Shown: positions 44,772 to 54,268, counted from the first letter of the stretch. The stretch: 54,843 nt of DNA from an uncultured bacterium (GCA_946548895.1 CAMNQF010000018.1:1-54843); one strand, 5' to 3'. Made by a program: numbers and translations. Notes: a model not told the origin generated them from the sequence alone.

Positions 44772-45665
44772 TTATTCCTCCCAGGGATCGAACTCGTACA
44801 CCCCGGGAGCCGTGGAAAGCTTCCGCACCGGCTCCGCCTTGGACCCGCGCCGGAACAGGGCCGCAAGCCCTTTACGGTCCAGAATAGGGAGGGCAACAGC
44901 CATGAGCACAATGACGCCCAGGGCGGCCAGAACCTCCGTCTCCTCCTCACTCTCCGGCAGGAGATTGAGAATTTGGCTGAAGCTGTTGAACACCATGTGC
45001 CCCAGGATGGATGGCCAAATGGAGCCAGCCCGCAGGTCGATGAAGCCAAACACGCACCCTAGCACAAAAGCGTAGCCAAACCAGACCGGGTGGCCGTGGC
45101 AGGCCCCGAATACGGCCGCGGCCAGCACCACCGCCAGCCACCCCGGCATCACCCGGCTGAGACGGTTCACGATCAGTCCCCGGAAGATCAGCTCTTCCAC
45201 CACCGGGGCTACCACAACCACGGCGATGAAGCCCGCCAGGCTGGCGGTGGCAATGCTGGAAGCCGCCTCATTGTAGCTGTTCATCCACTCCTCCGGCAGG
45301 GCGGCCAGCACAAAGCTTACCACCAGAAACAGCCCCGGAGCCAGCGCCACCCCTGTCCATAAGGTTCTGCCGTCCACCCGGCGCAGCCACAGCGCGTCGC
45401 CGAGGGGTTTCCGCCGAATGAGGTAGACGGCCATAATTACGGCTATCGTAATCAGCCCGGAGACCAGCGTGTAGGTTTGGGCTCCGGCAGACAACAGCTC
45501 ATAGGCTTCGTCCGTCTCCCCGCCTATACTCGCTTGAATGATGCCGGTGATCACCGTAGGCAGCATCACTAGAACCTGCATCCCCAAAAATAGGGCCACA
45601 TAACAGCCGGATTTCAGCAGCGCCAGCAGAATATTTCCGGCCCGCTCCGCCCTGCCCGGCTTCAT
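44772..45665 (-). CDS. CPBP family intramembrane glutamic endopeptidase
   Basis: A 297-residue CAAX-type (ABI/CPBP) membrane protease with about eight helices. The catalytic motifs are EELIFRGLIVNRL (EExxxR), FGACHGHPVWF with a conserved His, and GHMVFNSFSQ. Family roles include prenyl-protein processing and self-immunity to bacteriocins; no bacteriocin gene is visible here. The C-terminal 25 residues are soluble. The ATG at 45665 overlaps the Sir2 stop by four bases, so the two are coupled. Confidence 0.9.
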   Translation of the reverse strand: MKPGRAERAGNILLALLKSGCYVALFLGMQVLVMLPTVITGIIQASIGGETDEAYELLSAGAQTYTLVSGLITIAVIMAVYLIRRKPLGDALWLRRVDGRTLWTGVALAPGLFLVVSFVLAALPEEWMNSYNEAASSIATASLAGFIAVVVVAPVVEELIFRGLIVNRLSRVMPGWLAVVLAAAVFGACHGHPVWFGYAFVLGCVFGFIDLRAGSIWPSILGHMVFNSFSQILNLLPESEEETEVLAALGVIVLMAVALPILDRKGLAALFRRGSKAEPVRKLSTAPGVYEFDPWEE

Positions 45666-46384
45666 AGCGCAATCCCCCCCAGCACCTTACCGATGGAATC
45701 GTGGATGACCAGGTCCGCTTCGCTGTCGTAGGGGGTTGGGTCCCGGTTGATGAGCACCAGCTTATTCCCCCGGTAATAGTTGATGAGCCCGGCGGCGGGA
45801 TACACCACCAGCGAAGTCCCGCCCACAATGAGCACATCCGCGTTGGCAATAGCCCGCACGGCTCCCTCCAGAATATCCTGGTCCAGCCCCTCCTCATAGA
45901 GCACCACGTCCGGCTTCACCAGACCGCCGCACACGGGGCAGCAGGGCACGCCCTCCCCCTCCGCGATGAAGTCCACGCCATAGAAGGCGCGGCATTTGGT
46001 GCAATAGTTGCGGTGAACGGAGCCATGGAGCTCATATACCGTCTGGCTCCCCGCCAGCTGGTGCAGGCCGTCGATGTTCTGGGTGACTACCGCCCGCAGC
46101 TTGCCCGCACGCTCCAGCTCCGCCAGCTTTAAATGGGCGGCGTTGGGCTTGGCGCCCAGGCAGAGCATCTTATCCCGGTAAAAGCGGTAAAATTCTTTGG
46201 TATGCCGGGCAAAATAGGTGTGGCTCAGAATTGTCTCCGGCGGCTGGTCGTACTGCTGGTTGTACAGGCCGTCCACGCTGCGAAAGTCCGGGATGCCGCT
46301 CTCGGTGGACACCCCCGCCCCGCCAAAAAAGACAATGTTATCGCTGCCTTGAATCCACTGCTGCAATTGCTCCTGCGGTGTCAT
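45662..46384 (-). CDS. cobB: NAD-dependent protein deacylase (Sir2)
   Basis: A 240-residue sirtuin that removes lysine acyl groups using [21 protein letters not shown] binds [15 protein letters not shown] carries the catalytic Asn-Asp-His neighbourhood and ELHGSVH the catalytic His. CTKC and CCPVCGG form the zinc site. [12 protein letters not shown] closes the fold. ATG 46384 follows AAAGGAGG; the frame to 46498 is not supported. A TATAAT lies about 20 bases upstream of the ribosome site with a weak -35. Confidence 0.95.
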   Translation of the reverse strand: MTPQEQLQQWIQGSDNIVFFGGAGVSTESGIPDFRSVDGLYNQQYDQPPETILSHTYFARHTKEFYRFYRDKMLCLGAKPNAAHLKLAELERAGKLRAVVTQNIDGLHQLAGSQTVYELHGSVHRNYCTKCRAFYGVDFIAEGEGVPCCPVCGGLVKPDVVLYEEGLDQDILEGAVRAIANADVLIVGGTSLVVYPAAGLINYYRGNKLVLINRDPTPYDSEADLVIHDSIGKVLGGIAL

Positions 46385-46432
46385 GGCTGTTCCCTCCTTT
46401 GTGTGGATTATAGCACACTGTGCCCAAAAAGA

Positions 46433-46463
46433 AAAGCCCTCTCCACGGGGAAGAGGGCTTTCG
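46433..46463 (-). terminator. Terminator of the arginine cluster
   Basis: AAAGCCCTCT pairs with AGAGGGCTTT, followed on the minus strand by TTTTCTTTTT. It lies about 95 bases after argF. Confidence 0.85.
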
Positions 46464-46514
46464 GTCCCATTACCGGGCAGGAATGTGCCGCAGGCCACAC
46501 CGTCCGTCAGCGGG

Positions 46515-46558
46515 CTAAAGTTCTTTTTGCCTACTTTTTTCTTTCAAGAAAAAGCAGG
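46515..46558. repeat. Family C palindromic sequence after argF
   Basis: AAGTTCTTTTTGCC and a T-rich arm pairing with CAAGAAAAAGCAGG, starting directly after the argF stop. It is related to the sequences at 15085, 28106 and 50818. Confidence 0.45.
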
Positions 46559-47473
46559 TCAGTCCTTCATCAGCAGGTACAAGACCGCCTTCTGGGCGTG
46601 GAGCCGGTTCTCCGCCTCCTCGAAGATCTCATCAGCGTGGGCCTCAAACACACCGGCGCTGATCTCCTCTCCTTTGTGGGCGGGGAGGCAATGCTGCACC
46701 ATACAGCCGGGATGGGTGAGTTTCATCAGCGCTTCGTCCACGCAGTATCCTGTAAAGGCTTTTGCCCTGACAGCCCGTTCCTCCTCCTGGCCCATGGACG
46801 CCCATACATCGGTGATGACCACGTCGGCGTCCACCACCGCGTCGGCCGGCGCCCGAACCAGCTCAAATTTGCGGTCCGTCACCGTCTTGGCAAAGTCCAG
46901 CACAATGGGGTCCGGGTCGTATCCCTCCGGGCAGGCCACGGACACGTCCATTCCGCACTTCAGGCCGCCCACGATGAGGGAGTTGGCCATGTTGTTGCCG
47001 TCCCCGATGAAAGCCAGCTTCAGCCCTTCCAGCCGGGTCATCTTCTCCCGGACGGTCATCAGGTCGGCCAGCACCTGGCATGGGTGGGCAAAATCGGTGA
47101 GCCCGTTGATGACGGGAATGGACGCCTTCTTCGCCAGCTCCTCCACCTCCGCCTGGGCGAAGGTGCGGATCATGATACCGTCGCAATACCGGGCCAGCAC
47201 CCGGGCGGTGTCCTCCACCGGCTCACCCCGGCCGATCTGGCTCTCTTTGCCGGACAGAAACAGGGCGTGGCCCCCCAGCTGGTACATCCCCACCTCAAAA
47301 GACACCCGGGTGCGGGTGGAGTTCTTCTCGAAGATCATGGCCAAGGTCTTGCCCTTCAGGTGGTCGTGGGCAATGCGGCGCTTTTGGCTGAACTTCATCT
47401 GGTCTGCCGTATCCAAAATCTCGTGGATGTCTTCCCGGGACAGGTCCAGCAGCTTAAGCAAATCTTTTTTCAT
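46559..47473 (-). CDS. argF: Ornithine carbamoyltransferase
   Basis: A 304-residue OTCase that makes citrulline from ornithine and carbamoyl phosphate. The carbamoyl phosphate loop is NSTRTRVSFE (about 50), HPCQVLAD is next, and HCLPAHKGEEIS holds the ornithine-site Cys. Length is standard. ATG 47473 has GGAGGAG upstream, 15 bases after argD. It is the last gene of the arginine cluster, with a terminator at 46433-46463. Confidence 0.96.
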   Translation of the reverse strand: MKKDLLKLLDLSREDIHEILDTADQMKFSQKRRIAHDHLKGKTLAMIFEKNSTRTRVSFEVGMYQLGGHALFLSGKESQIGRGEPVEDTARVLARYCDGIMIRTFAQAEVEELAKKASIPVINGLTDFAHPCQVLADLMTVREKMTRLEGLKLAFIGDGNNMANSLIVGGLKCGMDVSVACPEGYDPDPIVLDFAKTVTDRKFELVRAPADAVVDADVVITDVWASMGQEEERAVRAKAFTGYCVDEALMKLTHPGCMVQHCLPAHKGEEISAGVFEAHADEIFEEAENRLHAQKAVLYLLMKD

Positions 47474-47488
47474 GGGTATCTCCTCCGC

Positions 47489-48670
47489 TCAGGAAAGCGT
47501 CGCTTTCAGAATGGCCAGCCCCTTGTCCATCTCCTCTTTGGTGATGGTCAGCGGCGGCAGGAACCGCAGTCCCTGTCCTGCGGTGAGGGACAGCAGGCCC
47601 GCCTGATTCAGCCGGACGCACAGCTCTTTGTTGGAGAAGCCGTCCTCGACCTCCACGCCGATCATCAGCCCCATACCCCGGGTCTTGCCCAGGCAGGGCA
47701 AACCCATGGCTTCCATGGAGTCCCGCAGGTACTTGCCCTTCTCCTTCACCTGCCGGATGGCCTCATCGTCCAAAATGTCCAGCACCGCGCAGGCCGCGGC
47801 GGCGGACACCGGGTTGCCCCCAAAGGTGGAGGCGTGGTCGCCGGGGCCAAACACCTTCCGGCACCGCTCGTTCACCAGGAAGCCCCCCATGGGCAGGCCT
47901 CCGGCCACCCCTTTGGCGAAGGACACGGCGTCGGGCTGCACCCCGTACTGCTGGAAGCAGAACAGGGAGCCGGTGCGGCCGATACCGGTCTGCACCTCGT
48001 CCACCAGAAACAGCCAGTCACGGTCCTGGCACAGCTGGACCAGATCACGGACGAACTCCGGCTCCAGGGGCAGCACACCCCCCTCCCCCTGGACCAGCTC
48101 CACCAGTACGGCGCATACGTCGTGGCCCGCCGCCTGCTTTACGCTGTCCAGGCTGGGGTCCGCCCGTCGGAAGCCTTCGGTAAAGGGGAAAAAATACCGA
48201 TGAAACACATCCTGGCCGGTGGCGGCCAGGGTGGTGATGGTCCGGCCATGGAAGGAGCGGTTCAAGGTGATGATGGTGCCCCGCCCCTCGCCATACTTCT
48301 CCCAGGACCACTTCCTGGCCAGCTTAATAATCCCCTCATTGGCCTCCGCGCCGGAGTTGCCAAAAAAGGCCGCCGCCATGCCGGACCGGGTGCAAAGCCG
48401 CTCCGCCAGCCTGGCGTAGGGCTCTGAGTAGTACAGGTTGGAGATGTGGCCCAGCTTGCCGGCCTGCTCCGACACCGCCGCCGTCCATTGCGGATGGGCG
48501 GTGCCCACCGACAGAACCCCTATGCCGGAGGCAAAATCAATGTACTCCCTGCCTTCCGGGCCGTACAGCGTGGCCCCGTGGCCGTGGTCCACCGCGATGG
48601 GATTGCGGCCATAGCTCTGGATCACATATTGGCGGTCCAGCTCCCTCAGTTCCTCAAAGGTCATTTCCAT
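47489..48670 (-). CDS. argD: Acetylornithine aminotransferase
   Basis: A 393-residue class III PLP aminotransferase that converts N-acetylglutamate semialdehyde to N-acetylornithine. Features are FFGNSGAEANEGIIKLAR, SFHGRTITTLAATGQ, LFLVDEVQTGIGRTG with the PLP-pyridine Asp, and the Schiff-base Lys in SFAKGVAGGLPMG. Its place between argB and argF supports ArgD over other ornithine/GABA aminotransferases. ATG 48670 follows GGGGAG. Confidence 0.95.
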   Translation of the reverse strand: MEMTFEELRELDRQYVIQSYGRNPIAVDHGHGATLYGPEGREYIDFASGIGVLSVGTAHPQWTAAVSEQAGKLGHISNLYYSEPYARLAERLCTRSGMAAAFFGNSGAEANEGIIKLARKWSWEKYGEGRGTIITLNRSFHGRTITTLAATGQDVFHRYFFPFTEGFRRADPSLDSVKQAAGHDVCAVLVELVQGEGGVLPLEPEFVRDLVQLCQDRDWLFLVDEVQTGIGRTGSLFCFQQYGVQPDAVSFAKGVAGGLPMGGFLVNERCRKVFGPGDHASTFGGNPVSAAAACAVLDILDDEAIRQVKEKGKYLRDSMEAMGLPCLGKTRGMGLMIGVEVEDGFSNKELCVRLNQAGLLSLTAGQGLRFLPPLTITKEEMDKGLAILKATLS

Positions 48671-48680
48671 GTACTCCCCT

Positions 48681-49535
48681 TTACACCGTAATCATCGTGC
48701 CCACCCCGGCATCGCTCAAAAGCTCAATGAGGATGGAGTGGGGGATGCGCCCATCCAGAATGACAGTGCTCCGCACGCCGGATCGCACCGCCTCCACGGC
48801 GCAGTCGATCTTGGGGATCATGCCGCCCTTGATGACGCCGTCCTTCACCAGCCCCGGGATTTCCGAAGCCCGGGCGTGGGGGATCAGGGTGCCCTCGTCC
48901 TCCGGGTCGACCAGCAGGCCCCGCACGTCGGTGAGCAGCAGCAGCTTTTCCGCGTTCATGGCGATGGCCAGCTTGGCGGCGGCGGTGTCCGCGTTCACGT
49001 TATAGGCCATGGGGCCGTCGGTGCCCCGGGCCACGGTGGACACCACCGGGATATAGCCGTTGTGCAGGGCGTCCTCCACCACCGCCGGGTTCACTTTGGC
49101 GATGGAGCCCACCAGGCCGTACTTCTCGTCCAGCCGCACCGCCTGGAACAGATCGGCGTCCATGCCGCACAGGCCCACCGCCCGCCCCCCCTGGCCGTTG
49201 ATGAGGGCGGCCAGGTCCTTGTTCACCTTGCCGCACAGCACCTGCTGGACCACCTCCATGGTCTCCCCGTCGGTGTACCGCAGGCCGTCCACAAACCGGG
49301 ATTCATGGCCCAGCCGCTTCAGCATATCGCTGATCTCCGGCCCGCCGCCGTGGACCACCACCACCCGGACCCCCACCAGGGAGAGCAGGATGAGGTCGGA
49401 AATCACCGCCTGGCGCAGCTCCCCTGAGATCATGGCGTTGCCGCCGTATTTGACAATCACGGTCTTACCGTTGTACTTCTGGATATAGGGCATGGCCTCT
49501 GCCAGCACCTGGGCGCGGTCAATGAGGGAGGACAT
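48681..49535 (-). CDS. argB: Acetylglutamate kinase
   Basis: A 284-residue amino-acid kinase that phosphorylates N-acetylglutamate, usually the feedback-inhibited step. VIVKYGGNAMI is the phosphate-binding Lys-Gly-Gly loop, VVVHGGGPEISDML the second glycine loop, and GVIKGGMIPKIDCAVEAV binds ATP. The short N-terminal helix before these is compatible with the arginine-sensitive hexameric type. It lies ten bases before argD. Confidence 0.96.
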   Translation of the reverse strand: MSSLIDRAQVLAEAMPYIQKYNGKTVIVKYGGNAMISGELRQAVISDLILLSLVGVRVVVVHGGGPEISDMLKRLGHESRFVDGLRYTDGETMEVVQQVLCGKVNKDLAALINGQGGRAVGLCGMDADLFQAVRLDEKYGLVGSIAKVNPAVVEDALHNGYIPVVSTVARGTDGPMAYNVNADTAAAKLAIAMNAEKLLLLTDVRGLLVDPEDEGTLIPHARASEIPGLVKDGVIKGGMIPKIDCAVEAVRSGVRSTVILDGRIPHSILIELLSDAGVGTMITV

Positions 49536-49558
49536 GGTTCAACCCACCTTTACTGTAA

Positions 49559-50782
49559 TCAAGTTCTGTAGTCGCCGTTGATCTTCACGTAGTCGTAGGT
49601 CAGGTCGCAGCCCCAGCAGGTGGCCTCGTGGCTCCCCTCGTTGAGGGCGACTTCGATCACCACCTCGTCCTGGGTGAGGATCTTCTTGGCCAGCTCCTCG
49701 TCGAAGTCCAGGCCGGTGCCCTTCTCGCACACCACCACGCTCCCCTGGATGGAGGAAAAGCCGATGTCCACATATTCCGGGCGGAAGGGAGCTTTGGAGT
49801 AGCCCATGGCGCACAGCACCCGGCCCCAGTTGGCGTCCGCGCCAAACAGCGCCGCCTTCACCAGGGACGAGCCAACCACCGCCTTGGCCAGCCGCTCGGC
49901 GCTGTCCTCGCTGCGGGCGGAGCGGACGGTGCAGGTGATGAGCCGGGACGCCCCCTCCCCGTCGGCGGCAATGGCCCGGGCCATCGTCTCGCACACCTGG
50001 TGGAGGGCCTTGTAGAACACGGTGTAGCTGTCGTCCTTCCACTCGATCTGCTCGTTGCCCGCCATACCGTTGGCCAGCACCACGCACATATCGTTGGTGG
50101 AGGTGTCGCCGTCCACCGTTACCCGGTTGAAGGTGCGGGGAACGATCTCGTGGAGAGCGTCCTGGAGCACCTCATGGGTGATGGCGCAGTCGGTGGTGAT
50201 GAAGCAAAGCATGGTGCCCATATTGGGGTGGATCATGCCGGAGCCCTTGGCAATGGCCCCGACGGTGACGGTTTTTCCGCCGATGCTGACAGATACGGCA
50301 GTTTCCTTTTTCACCGTGTCAGTGGTCATGACGGCATGGGCGGCGGCGTCAGAACCGCTGCCGTTCAACCCCTCCACCAGGGCGGGCATCCCCTTCTGAA
50401 TGGCGGAGATGTTCAGCTCCTGGCCGATGACGCCGGTGGACGCCACCACAAAATCCCCCGGCTTCAAGCCGGTGGCCTGGGCGGCCAGGGCGCACATCTG
50501 TTCCGCGTTTTCGTGGCTCAGGGGAGCGCAGGCGTTGGCGTTGCCGCTGTTGGCCACAATTCCCCGGCACACCCCATCCTCCAGGTTGCCCATGGTCACA
50601 TAGATGGGGGCGGCCTTCACCCGGTTCAAAGTATAGACGGCGGCGGCGGAACACTCCCGCTCTGACAGGATCATGGCCAGGTCGTTCTTGTCCGGGCTGC
50701 TCCCCGCTTTGACACCGCAGTGGACGCCGGCGGCTTTGAAACCCTTGGCGGCGCACACGCCGCCGGAAATCTCTTTCAACAT
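49559..50782 (-). CDS. argJ: Glutamate N-acetyltransferase, ArgJ
   Basis: A 407-residue ornithine/glutamate acetyltransferase that recycles the acetyl group from acetylornithine to glutamate. It is made as one chain and cleaves itself before a Thr; HAVMTTDTVKKE (about 188) holds that Thr. GSGMIHPNMGTML and DGDTSTNDMCVVLANG are also typical. Presence of argJ shows the cyclic acetyl pathway; whether it also makes acetylglutamate from acetyl-CoA is not decided here. Confidence 0.96.
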   Translation of the reverse strand: MLKEISGGVCAAKGFKAAGVHCGVKAGSSPDKNDLAMILSERECSAAAVYTLNRVKAAPIYVTMGNLEDGVCRGIVANSGNANACAPLSHENAEQMCALAAQATGLKPGDFVVASTGVIGQELNISAIQKGMPALVEGLNGSGSDAAAHAVMTTDTVKKETAVSVSIGGKTVTVGAIAKGSGMIHPNMGTMLCFITTDCAITHEVLQDALHEIVPRTFNRVTVDGDTSTNDMCVVLANGMAGNEQIEWKDDSYTVFYKALHQVCETMARAIAADGEGASRLITCTVRSARSEDSAERLAKAVVGSSLVKAALFGADANWGRVLCAMGYSKAPFRPEYVDIGFSSIQGSVVVCEKGTGLDFDEELAKKILTQDEVVIEVALNEGSHEATCWGCDLTYDYVKINGDYRT

Positions 50783-50817
50783 GATCGCAACTCCTAATTC
50801 ATATTGTTCCCTTTCGT

Positions 50818-50866
50818 TAAAAAAATCGAAAAGAAACTTTTAAGGTGAAACCGCGTTTCGTTTTCC
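50818..50866. repeat. Family C sequence between argC and argJ
   Basis: AAGAAACTTTTAAGGTGAAA then CGCGTTTCG, close to 15123-15153 near alaS. It forms a weak stem of GAAACGCGG and CCGCGTTTC type and lies just after the argC stop. Confidence 0.4.
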
Positions 50867-51811
50867 TTATGACAGACTGAGCCCCATGGTCTCCTCAAAC
50901 CCCAGCATCAGGTTCATATTCTGCACCGCCGCGCCGGAGGCGCCCTTGCCCAGGTTGTCCAACCGTGCGGTGAGCATCAACTGCTCTCCATTCCCGTTGA
51001 CAAAGATCTGTAAAGTATCTTTACCTGCCAGGTTGTTGGAGCCGATAAAGCCGCAGCTGGGGGCGTCGGCGGGTCTCAGCCGGACGATGGAGCTTTCAGA
51101 ATAATAGCCCTCATACAGGGCCCGGAGCGTTTCAATGGATTGCGCCCCTTCCAGCTGATTCACAAACAGCGGAACCGTCACCGTCATGCCCTGGGGAAAA
51201 TCGCAGATCATGGGCATGAAGATGGGCTTCCGAGTAAGGCCGCTCACCGCTGTCATCTCCGGCAGGTGCTTATGGGCCAGCGACACGGCGTAATGCCGGG
51301 GGGAGTCCAGCTCCACGTCCCGTTCCGGGTCGGAATACTGCGCGATGGCCTTCTTCCCCGCCCCGGTGTAGCCGGACAGGGCGTGGCAAGCCACATACGC
51401 GGACCGATCCAGCACCCCCAGCTCCACCAGCGGCCGGACCAGAGACAGAAAGCCCGTAGCATAGCAGCCCGGGTTCGCCACCCGCCCGGCCGTTCGGATC
51501 TTCTCCCGCTGACCGTGGAGCTCCGGGAAGCCGTACACCCATCCCTCCGCCGTGCGGTGGGCAGAGGAGCAGTCAATAATCCTGGTGTGTCCATTGGTGA
51601 CAAGGGAAACCGCTTCACGGGCTGCCCCGTCCGGCAAACACAGGAACACCAGGTCGGCGGCATTGAGCAGCTTGCGCCGCTCGTCCACATCCTTGCGCTT
51701 GTCCTCGTCAATGAGCAGCAGCTCAATGTCGTCCCGCTCCCCCAGCCGCTCGTAAATTTGCAGGCCGGTGGTGCCCTCTTTGCCGTCAATGTAAATTTTT
51801 GGCTTGCTCAT
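50867..51811 (-). CDS. argC: N-acetyl-gamma-glutamyl-phosphate reductase
   Basis: A 314-residue ArgC of the shorter (type 2) class. It reduces acetylglutamyl phosphate with NADPH. The N-terminal IYIDGKEGTTGLQIYERL is the dinucleotide loop, RVANPGCYATGFLSLVRPL has the catalytic Cys, and LAHKHLPEM the catalytic His. The short type is common in Clostridia and some proteobacteria. It lies 84 bases before argJ. Confidence 0.95.
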   Translation of the reverse strand: MSKPKIYIDGKEGTTGLQIYERLGERDDIELLLIDEDKRKDVDERRKLLNAADLVFLCLPDGAAREAVSLVTNGHTRIIDCSSAHRTAEGWVYGFPELHGQREKIRTAGRVANPGCYATGFLSLVRPLVELGVLDRSAYVACHALSGYTGAGKKAIAQYSDPERDVELDSPRHYAVSLAHKHLPEMTAVSGLTRKPIFMPMICDFPQGMTVTVPLFVNQLEGAQSIETLRALYEGYYSESSIVRLRPADAPSCGFIGSNNLAGKDTLQIFVNGNGEQLMLTARLDNLGKGASGAAVQNMNLMLGFEETMGLSLS

Positions 51812-51834
51812 GTTTGGTCACGTCCTATGCCGGC

Positions 51835-52212
51835 TTACGGCTCAAAATCGTACCGCTTCATGGTCTCCCGGTCCCGATACTCGTGCTTCTCGTAGTAGCC
51901 GATGAGCGCCCCGTCCCCGTCCCGCAGGGCTACCATGTATACGTCCTTGTTCTCTTTGTCATTTCGGAAGGTATAGATCAGGTTGTGGGACCGATCCGCC
52001 CCGAACCACTCCACCACACGCGCAATCATCTCGTTGGCCTTGGGGCTGTGGCAGTCCAGCAGGCTCCGCCCCACCAGGGCCATGCCGCCGTTTTTGGCGT
52101 ACCGCTCCCCCGCCGCCGGATTCATGTAGAGCACTGTGTGATTCAAGTCGCACAGCACCACCGGGGCCCGGTCCTGCTCCAGGACACTTTTAAGATAAGG
52201 CAATAGATTCAT
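51835..52212 (-). CDS. PAS domain protein
   Basis: A 125-residue single PAS domain. PVVLCDLNHTVLYMNPAAGERY starts the fold with its core LNHTVLYMNPAA, GRSLLDCHSP is the middle helix, and DGDGALIGYYEKHEYRDRET ends it. No output domain is attached. It may sense a small ligand; a link with arginine is not shown. The start is ATG 52212 after GGAG. It lies inside the arginine cluster and overlaps the argH end by 23 bases. Confidence 0.85.
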   Translation of the reverse strand: MNLLPYLKSVLEQDRAPVVLCDLNHTVLYMNPAAGERYAKNGGMALVGRSLLDCHSPKANEMIARVVEWFGADRSHNLIYTFRNDKENKDVYMVALRDGDGALIGYYEKHEYRDRETMKRYDFEP

Positions 52213-53608
52213 GCGCTTCTCCAATCATTCCCGACCGTGCCGCCACAAACTCCTCAATGAGCGCGATCTGCTGCTTCACGCTCTCTTCCGACGGGCCGCC
52301 GTACACCTTGCGCTCGTTGACGCAGGTCTTGAGCTGGAGGGCGTCGTACACGCTCTCATCGAACAGCCCGGAGATGGCCCGGAAGTCCTTCAGCGGCAGG
52401 GTGTCAAGGCTTTCCCCTGTACGGATGCACATATGGACCAGCCGGCCCACGATCATGTACGCCTCCCGGAAGGGCATCCCCTTCTTCACCAGGTAGTCGG
52501 CGCAGTCGGTGGCGTTGATGAAGCCCACGGAGGCCGCCCGGGCCATGTTCCTGTCCTTCACCGTCAGGGTGTCCAGCATGGCCGCAAATACGGGGACGCA
52601 CAGCTCCACGGTGTCGATGGCATCGAACACCGGCTCCTTGTCCTCCTGCATATCCTTGTTATAGGCCAGGGGCAGGCCCTTCATCACGGTGAGCAGGGTG
52701 ATGAGGGAGCCGTATACCCGCCCCGTTTTGCCCCGGACCAGCTCGGCCACGTCGGGATTCTTTTTCTGGGGCATGATGGAGGAGCCGGTGGAATAGGCGT
52801 CGTCCAGCTCCACGAACTTGAATTCCCAGGAGCACCACAGGATGATCTCCTCGGAGAACCTGGACAGGTGCATCATCAAAATGGACAGGGCGGACAGCAG
52901 CTCAATGGCGTAGTCCCGGTCGGCCACCGAGTCCATGGAATTGTCGGTGGGCTTGGCAAAGCCCAGGGCCGCGGCGGTCTGGAAGCGGTCCACGGGATAG
53001 GTGGAGGTGGCCAGCGCCCCGGAGCCCAGGGGGCACTCGTCCATCCGTTCCATGCAGTCCTCCAGGCGGGTCACGTCCCGCTTGAGCATATTGGCGTAGG
53101 CCATCATGTAATGGCCGAAGGTGGTGGGCTGGGCCCGCTGGAGATGGGTGTACCCCGGCATGACGGTGGACAGGTTGGCCTTGGCCTTTTTTACCAGCAC
53201 CTTTTCCAGGTCAAGCACCAGGCCGATGATGCGGGGAATCTCCTCCTTCACATATAGCCGGAAGTCGGTGGCCACCTGGTCGTTCCGGGACCGGGCGGTG
53301 TGCAGCCGCTTGCCCGTCTGCCCGATGCGCTGGGTCAGAAGGGCCTCAATGTTCATGTGGATGTCCTCGTTATCCAGGGAGAACTCCACCTGGTCCGCCT
53401 CGATGTCAGCCAAAATGGCCTGGAGGCCCTCCACAATCTTCTCCGCCTCGTGTTCCTCAATGACCCCGGTCTTGCCCAGCATGGCGGCGTGGGCCATAGA
53501 GCCCCGGATGTCCTGCTCATACAGCCGGGCGTCAAAGCCGATGGACGAGTTGAAGTCGTTGACCAGGGTGTCGGTCTCCTTCTGGAAACGGCCCGCCCAG
53601 AGTTTCAT
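52190..53608 (-). CDS. argH: Argininosuccinate lyase
   Basis: A 472-residue lyase that splits argininosuccinate to arginine and fumarate. Marks are MKLWAGRFQKETD at the N-terminus, ARSRNDQVATDFRLY, PGYTHLQRAQP and the signature loop GSSIMPQKKNPD with the catalytic Ser. Length is usual; the C-terminus is a few residues longer and overlaps the PAS gene. ATG 53608 has AAGGAG upstream. Confidence 0.96.
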   Translation of the reverse strand: MKLWAGRFQKETDTLVNDFNSSIGFDARLYEQDIRGSMAHAAMLGKTGVIEEHEAEKIVEGLQAILADIEADQVEFSLDNEDIHMNIEALLTQRIGQTGKRLHTARSRNDQVATDFRLYVKEEIPRIIGLVLDLEKVLVKKAKANLSTVMPGYTHLQRAQPTTFGHYMMAYANMLKRDVTRLEDCMERMDECPLGSGALATSTYPVDRFQTAAALGFAKPTDNSMDSVADRDYAIELLSALSILMMHLSRFSEEIILWCSWEFKFVELDDAYSTGSSIMPQKKNPDVAELVRGKTGRVYGSLITLLTVMKGLPLAYNKDMQEDKEPVFDAIDTVELCVPVFAAMLDTLTVKDRNMARAASVGFINATDCADYLVKKGMPFREAYMIVGRLVHMCIRTGESLDTLPLKDFRAISGLFDESVYDALQLKTCVNERKVYGGPSEESVKQQIALIEEFVAARSGMIGEAHESIALS

Positions 53609-53620
53609 AATGATCGCTCC

Positions 53621-54238
53621 TTAACGGATAAAATTTGTTCTCTGCGCCGGCTCCCGCTCGGGGAGGCCATAGGCGTCCTTGCCCAACTGGATGCTCTTCA
53701 TCAGGAAGGCCATGTTCCGGGCCAGGGTGCGCATGGTCTGGAGGCCCTCGGCGTCTCCCGACGCCTCGCCGGGCAGACGGCCATGGATGCTGTTCCAGTA
53801 CTGGCTGGAGGCCACCGGCATCCCAGAGATGGTGAAGAACTTGTTCAGCTCGTCGAAGGTGGCGGACAGCCCGCCCCGGCGGGCGGCCACCACCGCCGCG
53901 CCCACCTTCATCCGCTTGTCGAAGGGGGTGCTGTAAAACAGCCGGGTGAGAAAGGCCACCAGGGTGGCGTTGGCGGAGGCGTAGTACACCGGGCTGCCCA
54001 CCACCAGGCCGTCGCAGGCCTCGAACTTGGCCGCGGCCTCGTTCACCGCGTCGTCAAAGACGCAGCGGCCCTTCTCCGCGCACTGCCCGCAGCCGATACA
54101 GCCCCGGATCACCTGGCTGCCGATGTGAAGGAGCTCGGTTTGAACGCCTTCCTGGGCGAAAATGTTCTCCATCTCTCCCAGGGCCGCGGCGGTGTTCCCG
54201 TTGGCTTTGGGGCTGCCGTTAATCATCAATACCTTCAT
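53621..54238 (-). CDS. Flavodoxin-like NAD(P)H-dependent oxidoreductase
   Basis: A 205-residue flavodoxin-fold FMN protein (IscW/NADPH-dependent FMN reductase type). MKVLMINGSPKANGNTAAAL binds FMN phosphate, CIGCGQCAEKGRCVF is a Cys motif seen in many members, and VVGSPVYYASANATLVAFL and ARRGGLSATFDELNKFF complete the flavin site. Substrate unknown. It sits between argG and argH. ATG 54238 follows GGAGG. Confidence 0.88.
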   Translation of the reverse strand: MKVLMINGSPKANGNTAAALGEMENIFAQEGVQTELLHIGSQVIRGCIGCGQCAEKGRCVFDDAVNEAAAKFEACDGLVVGSPVYYASANATLVAFLTRLFYSTPFDKRMKVGAAVVAARRGGLSATFDELNKFFTISGMPVASSQYWNSIHGRLPGEASGDAEGLQTMRTLARNMAFLMKSIQLGKDAYGLPEREPAQRTNFIR

Positions 54239-54268
54239 GGCCGTCCTCCTTATCGCTATCACGTTATC

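Noticed and set aside
45666-46384. A bacteriocin-immunity locus around the CPBP protease
   Set aside because: No small leader-peptide gene or export system is nearby, and the coupled Sir2 gene does not suggest it.
46133-48427. A 764-codon plus-strand open frame opposite argF and argD
   Set aside because: Antisense to well-conserved genes, with no ribosome site and no recognisable domain.
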